From G963556115 sp963666605 (GTDB lineage Bacteria > Planctomycetota > SZUA-567): a DNA stretch of 64,000 bases. Under the pieces are notes generated by a model, which did not search any database, was not told the DNA's origin, and worked only from the letters and a program-made list of their open reading frames with translations. The stretch covers positions 1,426,001-1,490,000 of the forward strand of contig OZ223208.1 of NCBI GenBank assembly GCA_965140405.1, written 5' to 3'. Made by a program: the position numbers and the translations under genes. The stretch's first letter is position 1; the number at the start of each line of letters is the position of its first letter. Positions 8,445-16,062 of the stretch are shown piece after piece.

Positions 8445-9626
8445 TTAAGCTTTAGCTAAAGCAACTATTTTTTCCATAGCTTCTTTAAGTACATCATCTG
8501 GATATGTTAATGAAATTCTATAGAATCCTTCACCATTTTCTCCAAATGCTTTACCCGGTGTAACAACTACACCTGCTTTATTTAGTAGATCTGTTGCAAA
8601 TGCTTCGCTACTTCCATTATACTTTTCAGGAACTGGAGCCCATATATATATTGTAGCATTTGGAACTTCTACCGGCCAACCTGCCTCTGAAAGATATTTT
8701 AATACCATATCACGTCTTGCTTTGTATACAGAATTAACCTCTTCAAAAATAGTTTCTGCATTATTCAGCGCAACTGCTGCCGCTGACTGTACTGCACGAA
8801 GAGTACCATTATCGATATTATCTTTTGTTAGCTTTAGCGCTTTTACCGCCTCTTCACAGCCAACAAGACAACCCATTCTCCAACCAGTCATATTAAATGC
8901 TTTTGAAAGCGAGAAAAACTCGACTGCTACTTCGTCTGCTCCATCGACCTCTAGAATAGAAGGTGCTTTATAACCATCATAAGTATTTTCAGAGTATGCA
9001 CTATCATGAGCAATAAGAATATTGTTCTCTCTACCAAAATCTACAGCTTCTTTAAAGAAATCAAGATCTGCTGTAGCTGAGGTTGGATTATTTGGATAAT
9101 TGAGCCACATTATCTTTGATAGACGTTTTACTTCTGAAGGTATTGCTTTAAAATCAGGTTTGAAGCCTTTGCTTGCAATTAATGGCATTCTGTATGTGGT
9201 ACCAGCTGCAAAGACATGACCAATATTATATGTAGGATAACCCGGACAAGGAGCAATACCCATATCACCAGGGTTCATAATACCAAGACAAAGTTTTACA
9301 ATAGCGTCCTTACTACCCATTGTTGCAACAATTTGACTGTCTTTCAAATCTACGTTATAACGTCTTTTATAAAAAGACTTTATAGCTTCTGGATAATCAT
9401 TAACTGGCGCGTCACAACCATATCTATCTTTGTTACCATCTGTTTTGTCTTGAGCAGCACGTATTAACTCTTCTACAACAAGATCAGGTGTTGGTTTATC
9501 TGGATCACCAATACCCAATGTAATAACAGTATCTCCTTTAGCCTTCTTCTCAGCAATAGCTGCGCGCAGCTTTGCAAATGGATACGGAGGTAGTTGTGAT
9601 AACCTGTTTGCAAGTTCAATATTCAT
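8445..9626 (-). CDS. dapL: LL-diaminopimelate aminotransferase
   Basis: DapL converts tetrahydrodipicolinate straight to LL-diaminopimelate, a shortcut in lysine and peptidoglycan synthesis. It is a fold-type I PLP enzyme of 393 aa with the usual features: GIGDPDKPTP near the start, YPNNPTSA, and the PLP lysine in SLSKAFNMTGWRMG. It is close to the LL-DAP/aspartate aminotransferase subfamily, so another aminotransferase role is possible, but the N-terminal GDTVITLGIGDPDKPTP pattern favours DapL. It lies 46 bp downstream of dusB on the same strand, last in that gene run. Confidence 0.8.
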   Translation of the reverse strand: MNIELANRLSQLPPYPFAKLRAAIAEKKAKGDTVITLGIGDPDKPTPDLVVEELIRAAQDKTDGNKDRYGCDAPVNDYPEAIKSFYKRRYNVDLKDSQIVATMGSKDAIVKLCLGIMNPGDMGIAPCPGYPTYNIGHVFAAGTTYRMPLIASKGFKPDFKAIPSEVKRLSKIMWLNYPNNPTSATADLDFFKEAVDFGRENNILIAHDSAYSENTYDGYKAPSILEVDGADEVAVEFFSLSKAFNMTGWRMGCLVGCEEAVKALKLTKDNIDNGTLRAVQSAAAVALNNAETIFEEVNSVYKARRDMVLKYLSEAGWPVEVPNATIYIWAPVPEKYNGSSEAFATDLLNKAGVVVTPGKAFGENGEGFYRISLTYPDDVLKEAMEKIVALAKA

Positions 9627-9672
9627 ATTTTTCTCTTTCTAATATATTTTAACTATTAAAATTACATATTTT

Positions 9673-10653
9673 TTATGATATCAATAAATTTACTAACTCT
9701 TCCAAGTCTTCTCGTGACTTCATATTATTCAGCTTGTTTCTAAAATTTCGTGCACCAATTATACCTTTACTATAAAATGCACCAAGCTTTCTAGATTGAC
9801 GTATAGCCCTATCCCTACCGATAAGATCTACTAACAAATCATAGTGCTCTAGCATTACTTCAGCAAGTTCATTATGATCTGGTTCTGACCATTCCTCTCC
9901 TGAAAGTTCCGCCTTTATTTTGTTAAAAACCCATGGGCTGCCCATACACGCTCTACCTATCATTACTCCTGCGCAACCTGTACTTTCAAACATTTTCTTA
10001 GTAGAAACTCCATCAACCACATCGCCGTTTCCAATAACTGGTATATTTACCGCCTCTACTATCTCTTGAATTTTCTCATACCTTACAGTATGTGAATATC
10101 TTTCAGCTGCATGTCTACCATGAACTGTTATTAAATCTACTCCGGCCTCTTCTGCTATCTTTGCTATTTCCACGCCATTGTAATTTCTATCATTTGTTCC
10201 TACTCTAATTTTAATTGTTACTGGTATCTCTTGTACTCCACGCTTCATAGCTTTAATAAGTTTGGCAATAAGTTGTGGATCTTCCATAAGTTTAGAGCCT
10301 GCTCCTGCTGCCTTTACTTTGCGCACAGGACAACCACAGTTGAGATCGACAACATCTGCTCCACGGTCTTCTACCACTCCTGACGCATACTCAACAGCAG
10401 CCTCATCACATCCCCATAATTGATAAGCAACTGGACCTTCGTTATCGGCTTTTTTCATATACTGCTCTTGCTTATCATTCTTCTGCTCTATAGCTTTTGC
10501 ACTTATCATCTCTGTTGCAAGGAGTCCTGGTCTACCAAGCCTCCAAGTAAGTACTCTAAAAGGTAAAGAAGAATATCCGGCAAGGGGTGCTTGCCAGATA
10601 TTGTTTTCTAACGTTAAATTCTTTAGTTGTATTGGTTTTATATATTCTGTCAT
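9673..10653 (-). CDS. dusB: tRNA-dihydrouridine synthase (DusB type)
   Basis: Dus enzymes reduce uridines in the tRNA D-loop with FMN and NADPH. The TIM-barrel protein has the early QAPLAGYSSLPFR motif, catalytic cysteine in DLNCGCPVRKV, the lysine-containing TIKIRVG strand, TVHGRHAAERY and the FMN phosphate motif GCAGVMIGRA. Its length of about 326 aa is normal. The first in-frame ATG at 10653 was chosen over a TTG one codon earlier. It starts 13 bp after the EAL gene and probably shares its message. Confidence 0.92.
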   Translation of the reverse strand: MTEYIKPIQLKNLTLENNIWQAPLAGYSSLPFRVLTWRLGRPGLLATEMISAKAIEQKNDKQEQYMKKADNEGPVAYQLWGCDEAAVEYASGVVEDRGADVVDLNCGCPVRKVKAAGAGSKLMEDPQLIAKLIKAMKRGVQEIPVTIKIRVGTNDRNYNGVEIAKIAEEAGVDLITVHGRHAAERYSHTVRYEKIQEIVEAVNIPVIGNGDVVDGVSTKKMFESTGCAGVMIGRACMGSPWVFNKIKAELSGEEWSEPDHNELAEVMLEHYDLLVDLIGRDRAIRQSRKLGAFYSKGIIGARNFRNKLNNMKSREDLEELVNLLIS

Positions 10654-10666
10654 CAATCTCTTTTAA

Positions 10667-11920
10667 TCAACCTAATTTGCAAACATCATTTGAACTCATT
10701 AAATCTACACACAAAATACATAAATCTCCCTCATTATTAGTAAATCTCTTAGATACTGTTACACACTCCACTCCTGTAGCTGTTGAAATATATGGTGATG
10801 AAATATATATATCTTTATGGGAGTTTAATTTAATAAAGTAGTTTTTTAGTGAAAAATCCTCTCCTTTTCTTGCTGGCTTAAATATATAATGACTATATTG
10901 AATACCATCACCATCACGATTAATTGTATCTGTTATCATAATACCTTCATTATTTAATACATATAAAAGCTCTATTTGTGCATCATTCTTGATTATTTTC
11001 ACTAATTCTTGATTTATTTTTTCTGAATCACAATTCTCCAATTGGTTACAAAGTTGTTTTACTTTTTCTGTTCTTTGGGTTTTTAATTCTTTTTGTATGT
11101 TAATACGACGACTCAAATATTTTTTATATGATATAGAAACAATTTTAATGCGCTCAAAAGCTTTACTAGTTAATTTTTCTATATCACTCTTTGGCCTGCT
11201 ATAATAATAGCCCTGTTGTAAATCTACACCTATTTCCATCAATTTCATAGCATCCTCTAGTGTTTCAATACCTTCACTTGTTACAAGAATGCCCAACCGA
11301 TGACCTAATTCTATTAGTGATCTTACTATTTCTTGATTACTTTTCTTATAACTTATATCAGTGATCAAAGATCTATCAATTTTTATAATATCTGGCTTTA
11401 GAACACTCATTCTCATCAAACCTGAATATCCACTACCAATATCATCAATTGCTATTAAATATCCCTTTTGTTTATTATAATTGACAAATTTCTCTAGAAT
11501 ATTGATATCAATTTCGGAATCTTCTAATATTTCTATTATTATTCTTTTTGGGTCTATTCCAGCTTCTTTTACAAGAGTATGAAACCAATTATTGCGTTTA
11601 TTATCAATAATAGTTTGCATATTGATATTGATAGATAACAATACATTATCTATTTTATTCTTAACAAACTCGAAATCTTTGAGTGCATTTTTAATACATA
11701 TTTCATCTAAAGCTTTGAGTTTATTTGCGCGCATTGCTTCATTAAATAGTATATATGGTGAAATTAAGGAAACTCCATCTGTTTCGATTCCTCTAGATAA
11801 GGCTTCGACAATCATTATCTTGTTTGATTTTACCGTAACAATAGGTTGAAAAAGGATCTTTATTGCTTTTTCTTCTATTATGCGATTTATCATACTATTT
11901 TCTTCGGTAAAAAGTTTCAC
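10667..11920 (-). CDS. EAL-domain c-di-GMP phosphodiesterase with C-terminal sensor-like domain
   Basis: Residues about 10-250 form an EAL domain that looks catalytically complete: EAL in VEALSRG, the NIN metal position, EILED, DDIGSGYSG, KIDRSL, EGIET and the QGYYYSRP end. It should hydrolyse c-di-GMP to pGpG. After a helical linker, residues about 290-417 resemble an extracellular-type PDC/Cache sensor fold, but no membrane segment is present, so sensing would be cytoplasmic. The start is GTG at 11920; an ATG at 11893 is also possible. It sits 20 bp after the sigma-54 activator gene and just before dusB. Confidence 0.87.
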   Translation of the reverse strand: MKLFTEENSMINRIIEEKAIKILFQPIVTVKSNKIMIVEALSRGIETDGVSLISPYILFNEAMRANKLKALDEICIKNALKDFEFVKNKIDNVLLSININMQTIIDNKRNNWFHTLVKEAGIDPKRIIIEILEDSEIDINILEKFVNYNKQKGYLIAIDDIGSGYSGLMRMSVLKPDIIKIDRSLITDISYKKSNQEIVRSLIELGHRLGILVTSEGIETLEDAMKLMEIGVDLQQGYYYSRPKSDIEKLTSKAFERIKIVSISYKKYLSRRINIQKELKTQRTEKVKQLCNQLENCDSEKINQELVKIIKNDAQIELLYVLNNEGIMITDTINRDGDGIQYSHYIFKPARKGEDFSLKNYFIKLNSHKDIYISSPYISTATGVECVTVSKRFTNNEGDLCILCVDLMSSNDVCKLG

Positions 11921-11940
11921 TAGTTTTTATCTTTTATTAT

Positions 11941-12909
11941 CTAAGGTAATCGTAGGTTATATATACTTATTTTACGGTCAAGAGTTGGTCTGCTTACTTG
12001 TAGTAAATCAGCTGCTCTCTTTTTATTTCCTTTTGTATAATTTAATACATATTGTATATGTCTTTTTTCTATAACTGCCAAATTTAACATTTCTTCTGGA
12101 CTCTCGATTGCTTCACTTTCAGTTGGTACCTCTACTCTCATACCAAGATCTTCCAACCAGAGTAACTCAGATTTAGCTACAGTAACCCCTCGTTTTATAA
12201 GACTTTTTAATTCGCGTATGTTACCTGGAAAATCGTAACGCATTAAATAATCTAAAGCTATTTGACTTATATCTTTTATACTTTTGTTAAACTTGTTATT
12301 ACAATCATTTATATGATAACTAATTAAATTTTGTATATCTTCTCTTCTTTGACGAAGTGCTGGTATATTGATTGCAATTTCATTAAGCCTATAGTATAAA
12401 TCTTCCCTAAACTTTCCTTCTGTAACCAACTGTGATACATTTTTCGATGATAAAGCAATTACTCTAATATCAGAAGATATAGCTTCTTCTCCACCACATC
12501 TCTCAAACTCATTATACTCTATAGCCCTAAGTAGTTTTGCTTGTACTTCTGAAGGAAGCTCACCTATTTCTTCAATTATAAGTGTTCCTTTATCTGATTG
12601 TTCAAATTTACCCCGCCTCATTTTATCTGCGCCATGAAAAGCACCTTGATCATGACCAAAAAGTTCTGTTTCTAAAATTTTACTCGGTGTGGCAGAACAT
12701 GACAATGTAATTAAATTATTATTACTTCGACTACTTGCTAAATGAATAGCCTGAGACAATAGTTTTTTTCCTACACCACTCTCTCCAGTAATAAGAATAC
12801 TAGCGGTTGTCAGGCTTGCTGCCCTTGCAAGGTCAATACATTTATTCATTTCATCATTATTTGAAATAAATTCACTTAGCAATAAATTTGTTCTATCAAG
12901 ATTTGACAT
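11941..12909 (-). CDS. Sigma-54-dependent activator lacking a receiver domain
   Basis: This 322-residue protein is an AAA+ enhancer-binding domain plus a Fis-type helix-turn-helix (about 285-322), with no N-terminal regulatory domain, like PspF. It has a Walker A GESGVGKK (42-49), a sensor/arginine-finger region with FREDLYYRLN, and FPGNIREL. Two key sites are altered: the sigma-54 contact loop reads GAFHGA (89-94) for GAFTGA, and Walker B reads LIIEEI for the usual LFLDEI. Activity is therefore plausible but not certain. It heads a run with the EAL, dusB and dapL genes and is divergent from rsmI. Confidence 0.88.
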   Translation of the reverse strand: MSNLDRTNLLLSEFISNNDEMNKCIDLARAASLTTASILITGESGVGKKLLSQAIHLASSRSNNNLITLSCSATPSKILETELFGHDQGAFHGADKMRRGKFEQSDKGTLIIEEIGELPSEVQAKLLRAIEYNEFERCGGEEAISSDIRVIALSSKNVSQLVTEGKFREDLYYRLNEIAINIPALRQRREDIQNLISYHINDCNNKFNKSIKDISQIALDYLMRYDFPGNIRELKSLIKRGVTVAKSELLWLEDLGMRVEVPTESEAIESPEEMLNLAVIEKRHIQYVLNYTKGNKKRAADLLQVSRPTLDRKISIYNLRLP

Positions 12910-13086
12910 TGGTTACTTTCTAATTTTACTTGGTTATAATGCTCTATAATATTACATTATCGCTCTTATATAGTCAAAATATAGCCAATAAAGGATACTT
13001 TGCAAGTTTTTTCTTGTTGGATCTCCTCATTTTATTATACTTTATTTACAGTTATTTAAAGTTTCTTTTCATTCTTAGGAGATCTT

Positions 13087-13788
13087 ATGCCAACCTTATA
13101 TATTGTAGCTACTCCCATTGGAAACATTGAGGATATTTCTTTAAGGGCTCTTAGAATTTTTAAAGAGATCAATAATCTTGCTTGCGAAGACACCAGAATA
13201 ACACGTAAACTTTTTTCTAAATATGAAATACCCCTACCTCAAAACATGTTTTCTTATCATGAGCATAATGAAGCACACTCAGGTAATAAAATTTTATCTT
13301 TACTAAGCAAGGATCAAGATGTTGCTCTTTGCTCTGATTGTGGTTGTCCTCTTATAAGTGATCCCGGATATAGGCTCGTTTCTGAAGCTCTTGTTAATAA
13401 TTATAAAGTAGAAGTTATTCCTGGTCCATGTGCTATTGAAACCGCACTTATGAGTTCTGGAATGCCTACTTCTAGCTTTACTTTTTTAGGATTTGCACCA
13501 CCAAAATCAGGAAAACGCCAGAATGCTTTTTTGAAAGAAATAGATTCTCCTCATACTCTAATTTATTATGAATCGCCGTATAGAGTCAGCAAATTTTTAA
13601 AGGATGCTAAAGAAATTTTTGGAAATAGACTTGTAGCTGTCTGTTTAGAATTAACTAAAAAATTTCAATCTGTTCACAAAGGATGGCTATTTGATATCAA
13701 TGAAGAATTTATCGATAAAAAAGTAAAAGGTGAAATAGTTATTCTTATCGCTGGTAATAACCCAAAATTTATAAAAAAAGATCAATAA
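13087..13788 (+). CDS. rsmI: 16S rRNA C1402 2'-O-methyltransferase RsmI
   Basis: RsmI methylates the ribose of C1402 in the 16S rRNA decoding centre using SAM. The tetrapyrrole-methylase-like fold is clear: LYIVATPIGNIEDISLRAL at the start, CEDTRITRKL, a SAM motif region ISDPGYRLV, and PTSSFTFLGFAPPKSGKR. The normally invariant SDAGTPLISDPG reads SDCGCPLISDPG, an unusual double substitution. A TTAGGAG site precedes the start. Its last four codons and stop form part of a terminator shared with the convergent gene. Confidence 0.95.
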   Translation: MPTLYIVATPIGNIEDISLRALRIFKEINNLACEDTRITRKLFSKYEIPLPQNMFSYHEHNEAHSGNKILSLLSKDQDVALCSDCGCPLISDPGYRLVSEALVNNYKVEVIPGPCAIETALMSSGMPTSSFTFLGFAPPKSGKRQNAFLKEIDSPHTLIYYESPYRVSKFLKDAKEIFGNRLVAVCLELTKKFQSVHKGWLFDINEEFIDKKVKGEIVILIAGNNPKFIKKDQ

Positions 13789-13808
13789 CTAGTTAGTTAT
13801 TGATCTTT
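13777..13808. terminator. Bidirectional terminator built from two convergent gene ends
   Basis: The 15-bp perfect arms at 13777-13791 and 13794-13808 have only a 2-nt loop between them. The hairpin contains the stop codons of both rsmI (+) and the YkgJ gene (-), which are separated by 8 bp. Each strand ends in a short run of T. By symmetry both proteins end in the same residues, Lys-Asp-Gln. Confidence 0.7.
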
Positions 13809-14204
13809 AAGTCCTTCTAATATTTTTTCTTCTGAATGTAATTCACCTATTCCTATACCTGGACAATTATAAGGATTACTCTCCCATATTTCTCGGCTCC
13901 CAACTATTTCTGGCCACCAAGGAAATGTTCTGCATTGTGATGGTCGCTCTTCATAATATTTACATCCACCTGTTTCATTCATAAATATACAATCACCATG
14001 TATATTATCAATCAATGAATATCTTCCTTTTACATTTCTTATATACTTCTTCATAAACGCTTTTTTGGTCATTTGTAATCTTTTAGCAAAGTTGTCTATC
14101 TCTTCTTCATTTACCCAAACATACCCACCTGGACCTAGACAACACTTTCCGCATCCTTGACAACTAAATTTTAAACCTTCCATGAACCAATTCATATATT
14201 TCAT
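13797..14204 (-). CDS. YkgJ-family zinc/iron cysteine-cluster protein
   Basis: The protein (135 aa) belongs to the CxxCxxCC family (UPF0153/YkgJ), thought to bind zinc or an iron-sulfur centre; no reaction is established. It shows CQGCGKCC near residue 15, then CIFM, CKYYEERPSQCRTFPWWP and a last Cys in NCPGIG. The start has an AAGGTAGAG site. It lies 14 bp after pssA, so it is the last gene of psd-pssA-ykgJ. A second family member occurs at 25.8 kb next to an acyl carrier protein, so both copies are linked to lipid genes. Confidence 0.88.
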   Translation of the reverse strand: MKYMNWFMEGLKFSCQGCGKCCLGPGGYVWVNEEEIDNFAKRLQMTKKAFMKKYIRNVKGRYSLIDNIHGDCIFMNETGGCKYYEERPSQCRTFPWWPEIVGSREIWESNPYNCPGIGIGELHSEEKILEGLKDQ

Positions 14205-14218
14205 TGTTTTTCTCTACC

Positions 14219-15130
14219 TTAATCGTTTTCGCTTATCTCGTCTGATTTACAATCTGATTCTATTACACCATCTAGACTAAAGACCTCTTCCATATCTTTA
14301 TCTATATTTTCTTCTTTATTTTTAATTTTATTCTTAATATTAATAAATATACAAAATAATGTAAAACCATTAAACATAATAAATAATATAACTATAGGAT
14401 ATTCAAACATTATTATTATTATCAGTACTGCAACCAAAAGCATCCAATATTTTTTAGTATTACCAAGTAATAAATTTGCTGCATGAGCAAATCTAAATGG
14501 AGAGACCATTAATAGCCCTATTATTATAGTATATATACTAACTAAATATATAGCTGTTTTTTCTTCTCCATAGCTGCCTACAAAATTTGAAGCGAAGTAT
14601 TTGGCATAAATATCAGACCATATGCCTACACAATATGTTTTACAAAACAAAATTGTACTAACAACGGCACCTGCTGCTGCTGGACTTGGAAGACCTGAAA
14701 AATAATTCTTTGGAGTTGCAGAAGATGATAAATTATAAATAGCTAATCTAAGAACAGCACATACAGCATAAATAATCCCTGATAGAAGAGCAAAACTCCA
14801 CCACTTGCTACCTAACTCCATACTATTTATCCATACTGTTGATAAAATAATAGCTGGAGCTATACCAAATGTACAAACATCTGCTAAACTATCAAGCTCT
14901 GCTCCAAACTGACTTTCACTATGAGTCATTCTTGCAACTCGTCCATCAAGCATATCAAAAATCATACCTGCAAATATAATCATACATGCATACATGAAGT
15001 ATTCATTTGCAAGATCAGAATTTTTATTATATCTTAAAAATATTGACTCTATACATAGAGTAATACTTATTATTCCACAGGAAAAGTTACATAAAGTAAG
15101 AATACTAGGTAACATTGATATTTTCCGCAT
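14219..15130 (-). CDS. pssA: Phosphatidylserine synthase (CDP-alcohol phosphatidyltransferase)
   Basis: PssA joins CDP-diacylglycerol and serine to make phosphatidylserine in the inner membrane. The CDP-alcohol phosphotransferase motif DGxxAR...G...D...D is seen as DMLDGRVAR followed by FGAELDSLAD (roughly residues 58-85). Six to eight hydrophobic helices span the protein. The last 35 residues are a charged, lysine- and acid-rich tail. Psd is directly upstream on the same strand, giving the complete route to phosphatidylethanolamine. An AAAGG site precedes the ATG. Confidence 0.92.
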   Translation of the reverse strand: MRKISMLPSILTLCNFSCGIISITLCIESIFLRYNKNSDLANEYFMYACMIIFAGMIFDMLDGRVARMTHSESQFGAELDSLADVCTFGIAPAIILSTVWINSMELGSKWWSFALLSGIIYAVCAVLRLAIYNLSSSATPKNYFSGLPSPAAAGAVVSTILFCKTYCVGIWSDIYAKYFASNFVGSYGEEKTAIYLVSIYTIIIGLLMVSPFRFAHAANLLLGNTKKYWMLLVAVLIIIIMFEYPIVILFIMFNGFTLFCIFINIKNKIKNKEENIDKDMEEVFSLDGVIESDCKSDEISEND

Positions 15131-15157
15131 TATTTTCTACCTTTATATATTTTTTAT

Positions 15158-15173
15158 TGTTTCATATGAAACA
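15158..15173. repeat. parS-like 16-bp palindrome, copy 1
   Basis: The sequence TGTTTCATATGAAACA is a perfect palindrome that differs from the general ParB-binding site parS (TGTTTCACGTGAAACA) only at the two central bases. It lies between psd and pssA, 28 bp upstream of the pssA start. An identical copy lies 711 bp away. An operator for the lipid genes is the alternative. Confidence 0.55.
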
Positions 15174-15179
15174 TTTGGT

Positions 15180-15848
15180 TTATTTTATCTCTGCAAGAAG
15201 CGTCACACCTGCCTCTACCTTTGAACCTATCTCTATCTTCATATCAACTGCTGTACTCTTAGGAATATATAAATCTGTTCTTGAACCAAATTTCATCATT
15301 CCATATCGCTCTCCTTGCTCAAGCATATCGCCTTTTTTTACATCACATACTATCCTTCTTGCTATAAGCCCTACAATTTGACGTTGCATATATTTTTTCA
15401 TTTTTGGATTATTTGTTTTTACCCCTATATCATTATATTCATTAAGATGGAGAGAGTCACTCTTCATAGCATTAAGAAACTCACCTTCTTTATACTTTAG
15501 ATATGCAACTTTTCCTGGATAAGCTGCTCTATTTATATGTACATTAAAAATACTAAGAAATATACTTATCCGTATAGCTTTTTCTCCTAAAAATCCTGGA
15601 TCCTCACATTCTTCTATATGACTAACAACTCCATCTGCTGGTGAAAACAAACCATTTTCATTCTTGTTTATTATTCTATTTGGATCTCTAAAGAAATACA
15701 TTACAAAACCAAATTCTACTACAGGAATAATTATAGCCCAAAGAAATCCCTTCCATAAAACATTGCTCATTATCCAACAAAAAACCACTGTCAATAAACA
15801 CATTATTCCGTACTTTATAACTTCTTTTCTGCCATATTTTGTTGTCAT
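15180..15848 (-). CDS. psd: Phosphatidylserine decarboxylase, short form
   Basis: Psd removes the carboxyl of phosphatidylserine to give phosphatidylethanolamine, using a pyruvoyl group made by self-cleavage. At 222 aa this is the short type. It shows two N-terminal membrane helices (about 13-50), FFRDPNR, SPADGVVSHIEE, the NVHINRAAYPGKV segment and the cleavage site Gly188-Ser189 in FGSRTDLYIP. It is first in the psd-pssA-ykgJ operon and lies directly beside the probable chromosome origin. parS-like palindromes flank it on both sides. Confidence 0.93.
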   Translation of the reverse strand: MTTKYGRKEVIKYGIMCLLTVVFCWIMSNVLWKGFLWAIIIPVVEFGFVMYFFRDPNRIINKNENGLFSPADGVVSHIEECEDPGFLGEKAIRISIFLSIFNVHINRAAYPGKVAYLKYKEGEFLNAMKSDSLHLNEYNDIGVKTNNPKMKKYMQRQIVGLIARRIVCDVKKGDMLEQGERYGMMKFGSRTDLYIPKSTAVDMKIEIGSKVEAGVTLLAEIK

Positions 15849-15868
15849 TACCTTATTCCTTACTAATA

Positions 15869-15884
15869 TGTTTCATATGAAACA
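15869..15884. repeat. parS-like 16-bp palindrome, copy 2
   Basis: This is identical to the copy at 15158-15173 (TGTTTCATATGAAACA). It lies 21 bp upstream of the psd start and about 180 bp from dnaA. Together with copy 1 it brackets psd. Confidence 0.55.
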
Positions 15885-15991
15885 TTATTTAAATATCAAA
15901 CATTTCTTTCTTTTATATATTTCATATATTATACGTATTATATGTTATATTATCGAATACTATTATTAATTTTACTCTTTTAATTATTTAG

Positions 15992-16019
15992 TTGCAATTA
16001 CAAACAATTTCTATACGAT
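15992..16019 (+). promoter_or_regulatory. Candidate dnaA promoter
   Basis: TTGCAA (15992-15997) and TACGAT (16014-16019) are spaced 16 bp, about 44 bp before the dnaA start. Each box matches the sigma-70 consensus only partly, so this is a weak call. Confidence 0.35.
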
Positions 16020-16062
16020 TATAGTTGGTTTTTCTTCTATTTTCTTGTTGGGATAAGTAGTT

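Larger units (their letters stand above)
15849..16062. other. Probable chromosome replication origin region
   Basis: This 214-bp, very AT-rich gap separates leftward psd-pssA from rightward dnaA. Gene direction switches here: most genes from 8.4 to 15.8 kb run left and all genes from 16.1 to 34.4 kb run right, as expected of leading-strand bias. It also holds a parS-like palindrome. I see no perfect DnaA box (TTATCCACA) on either strand; the nearest is a weak GGGATAAG word at about 16050. The other candidate, the 220-bp dnaA-dnaN gap (17368-17587), has none either. Confidence 0.5.
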
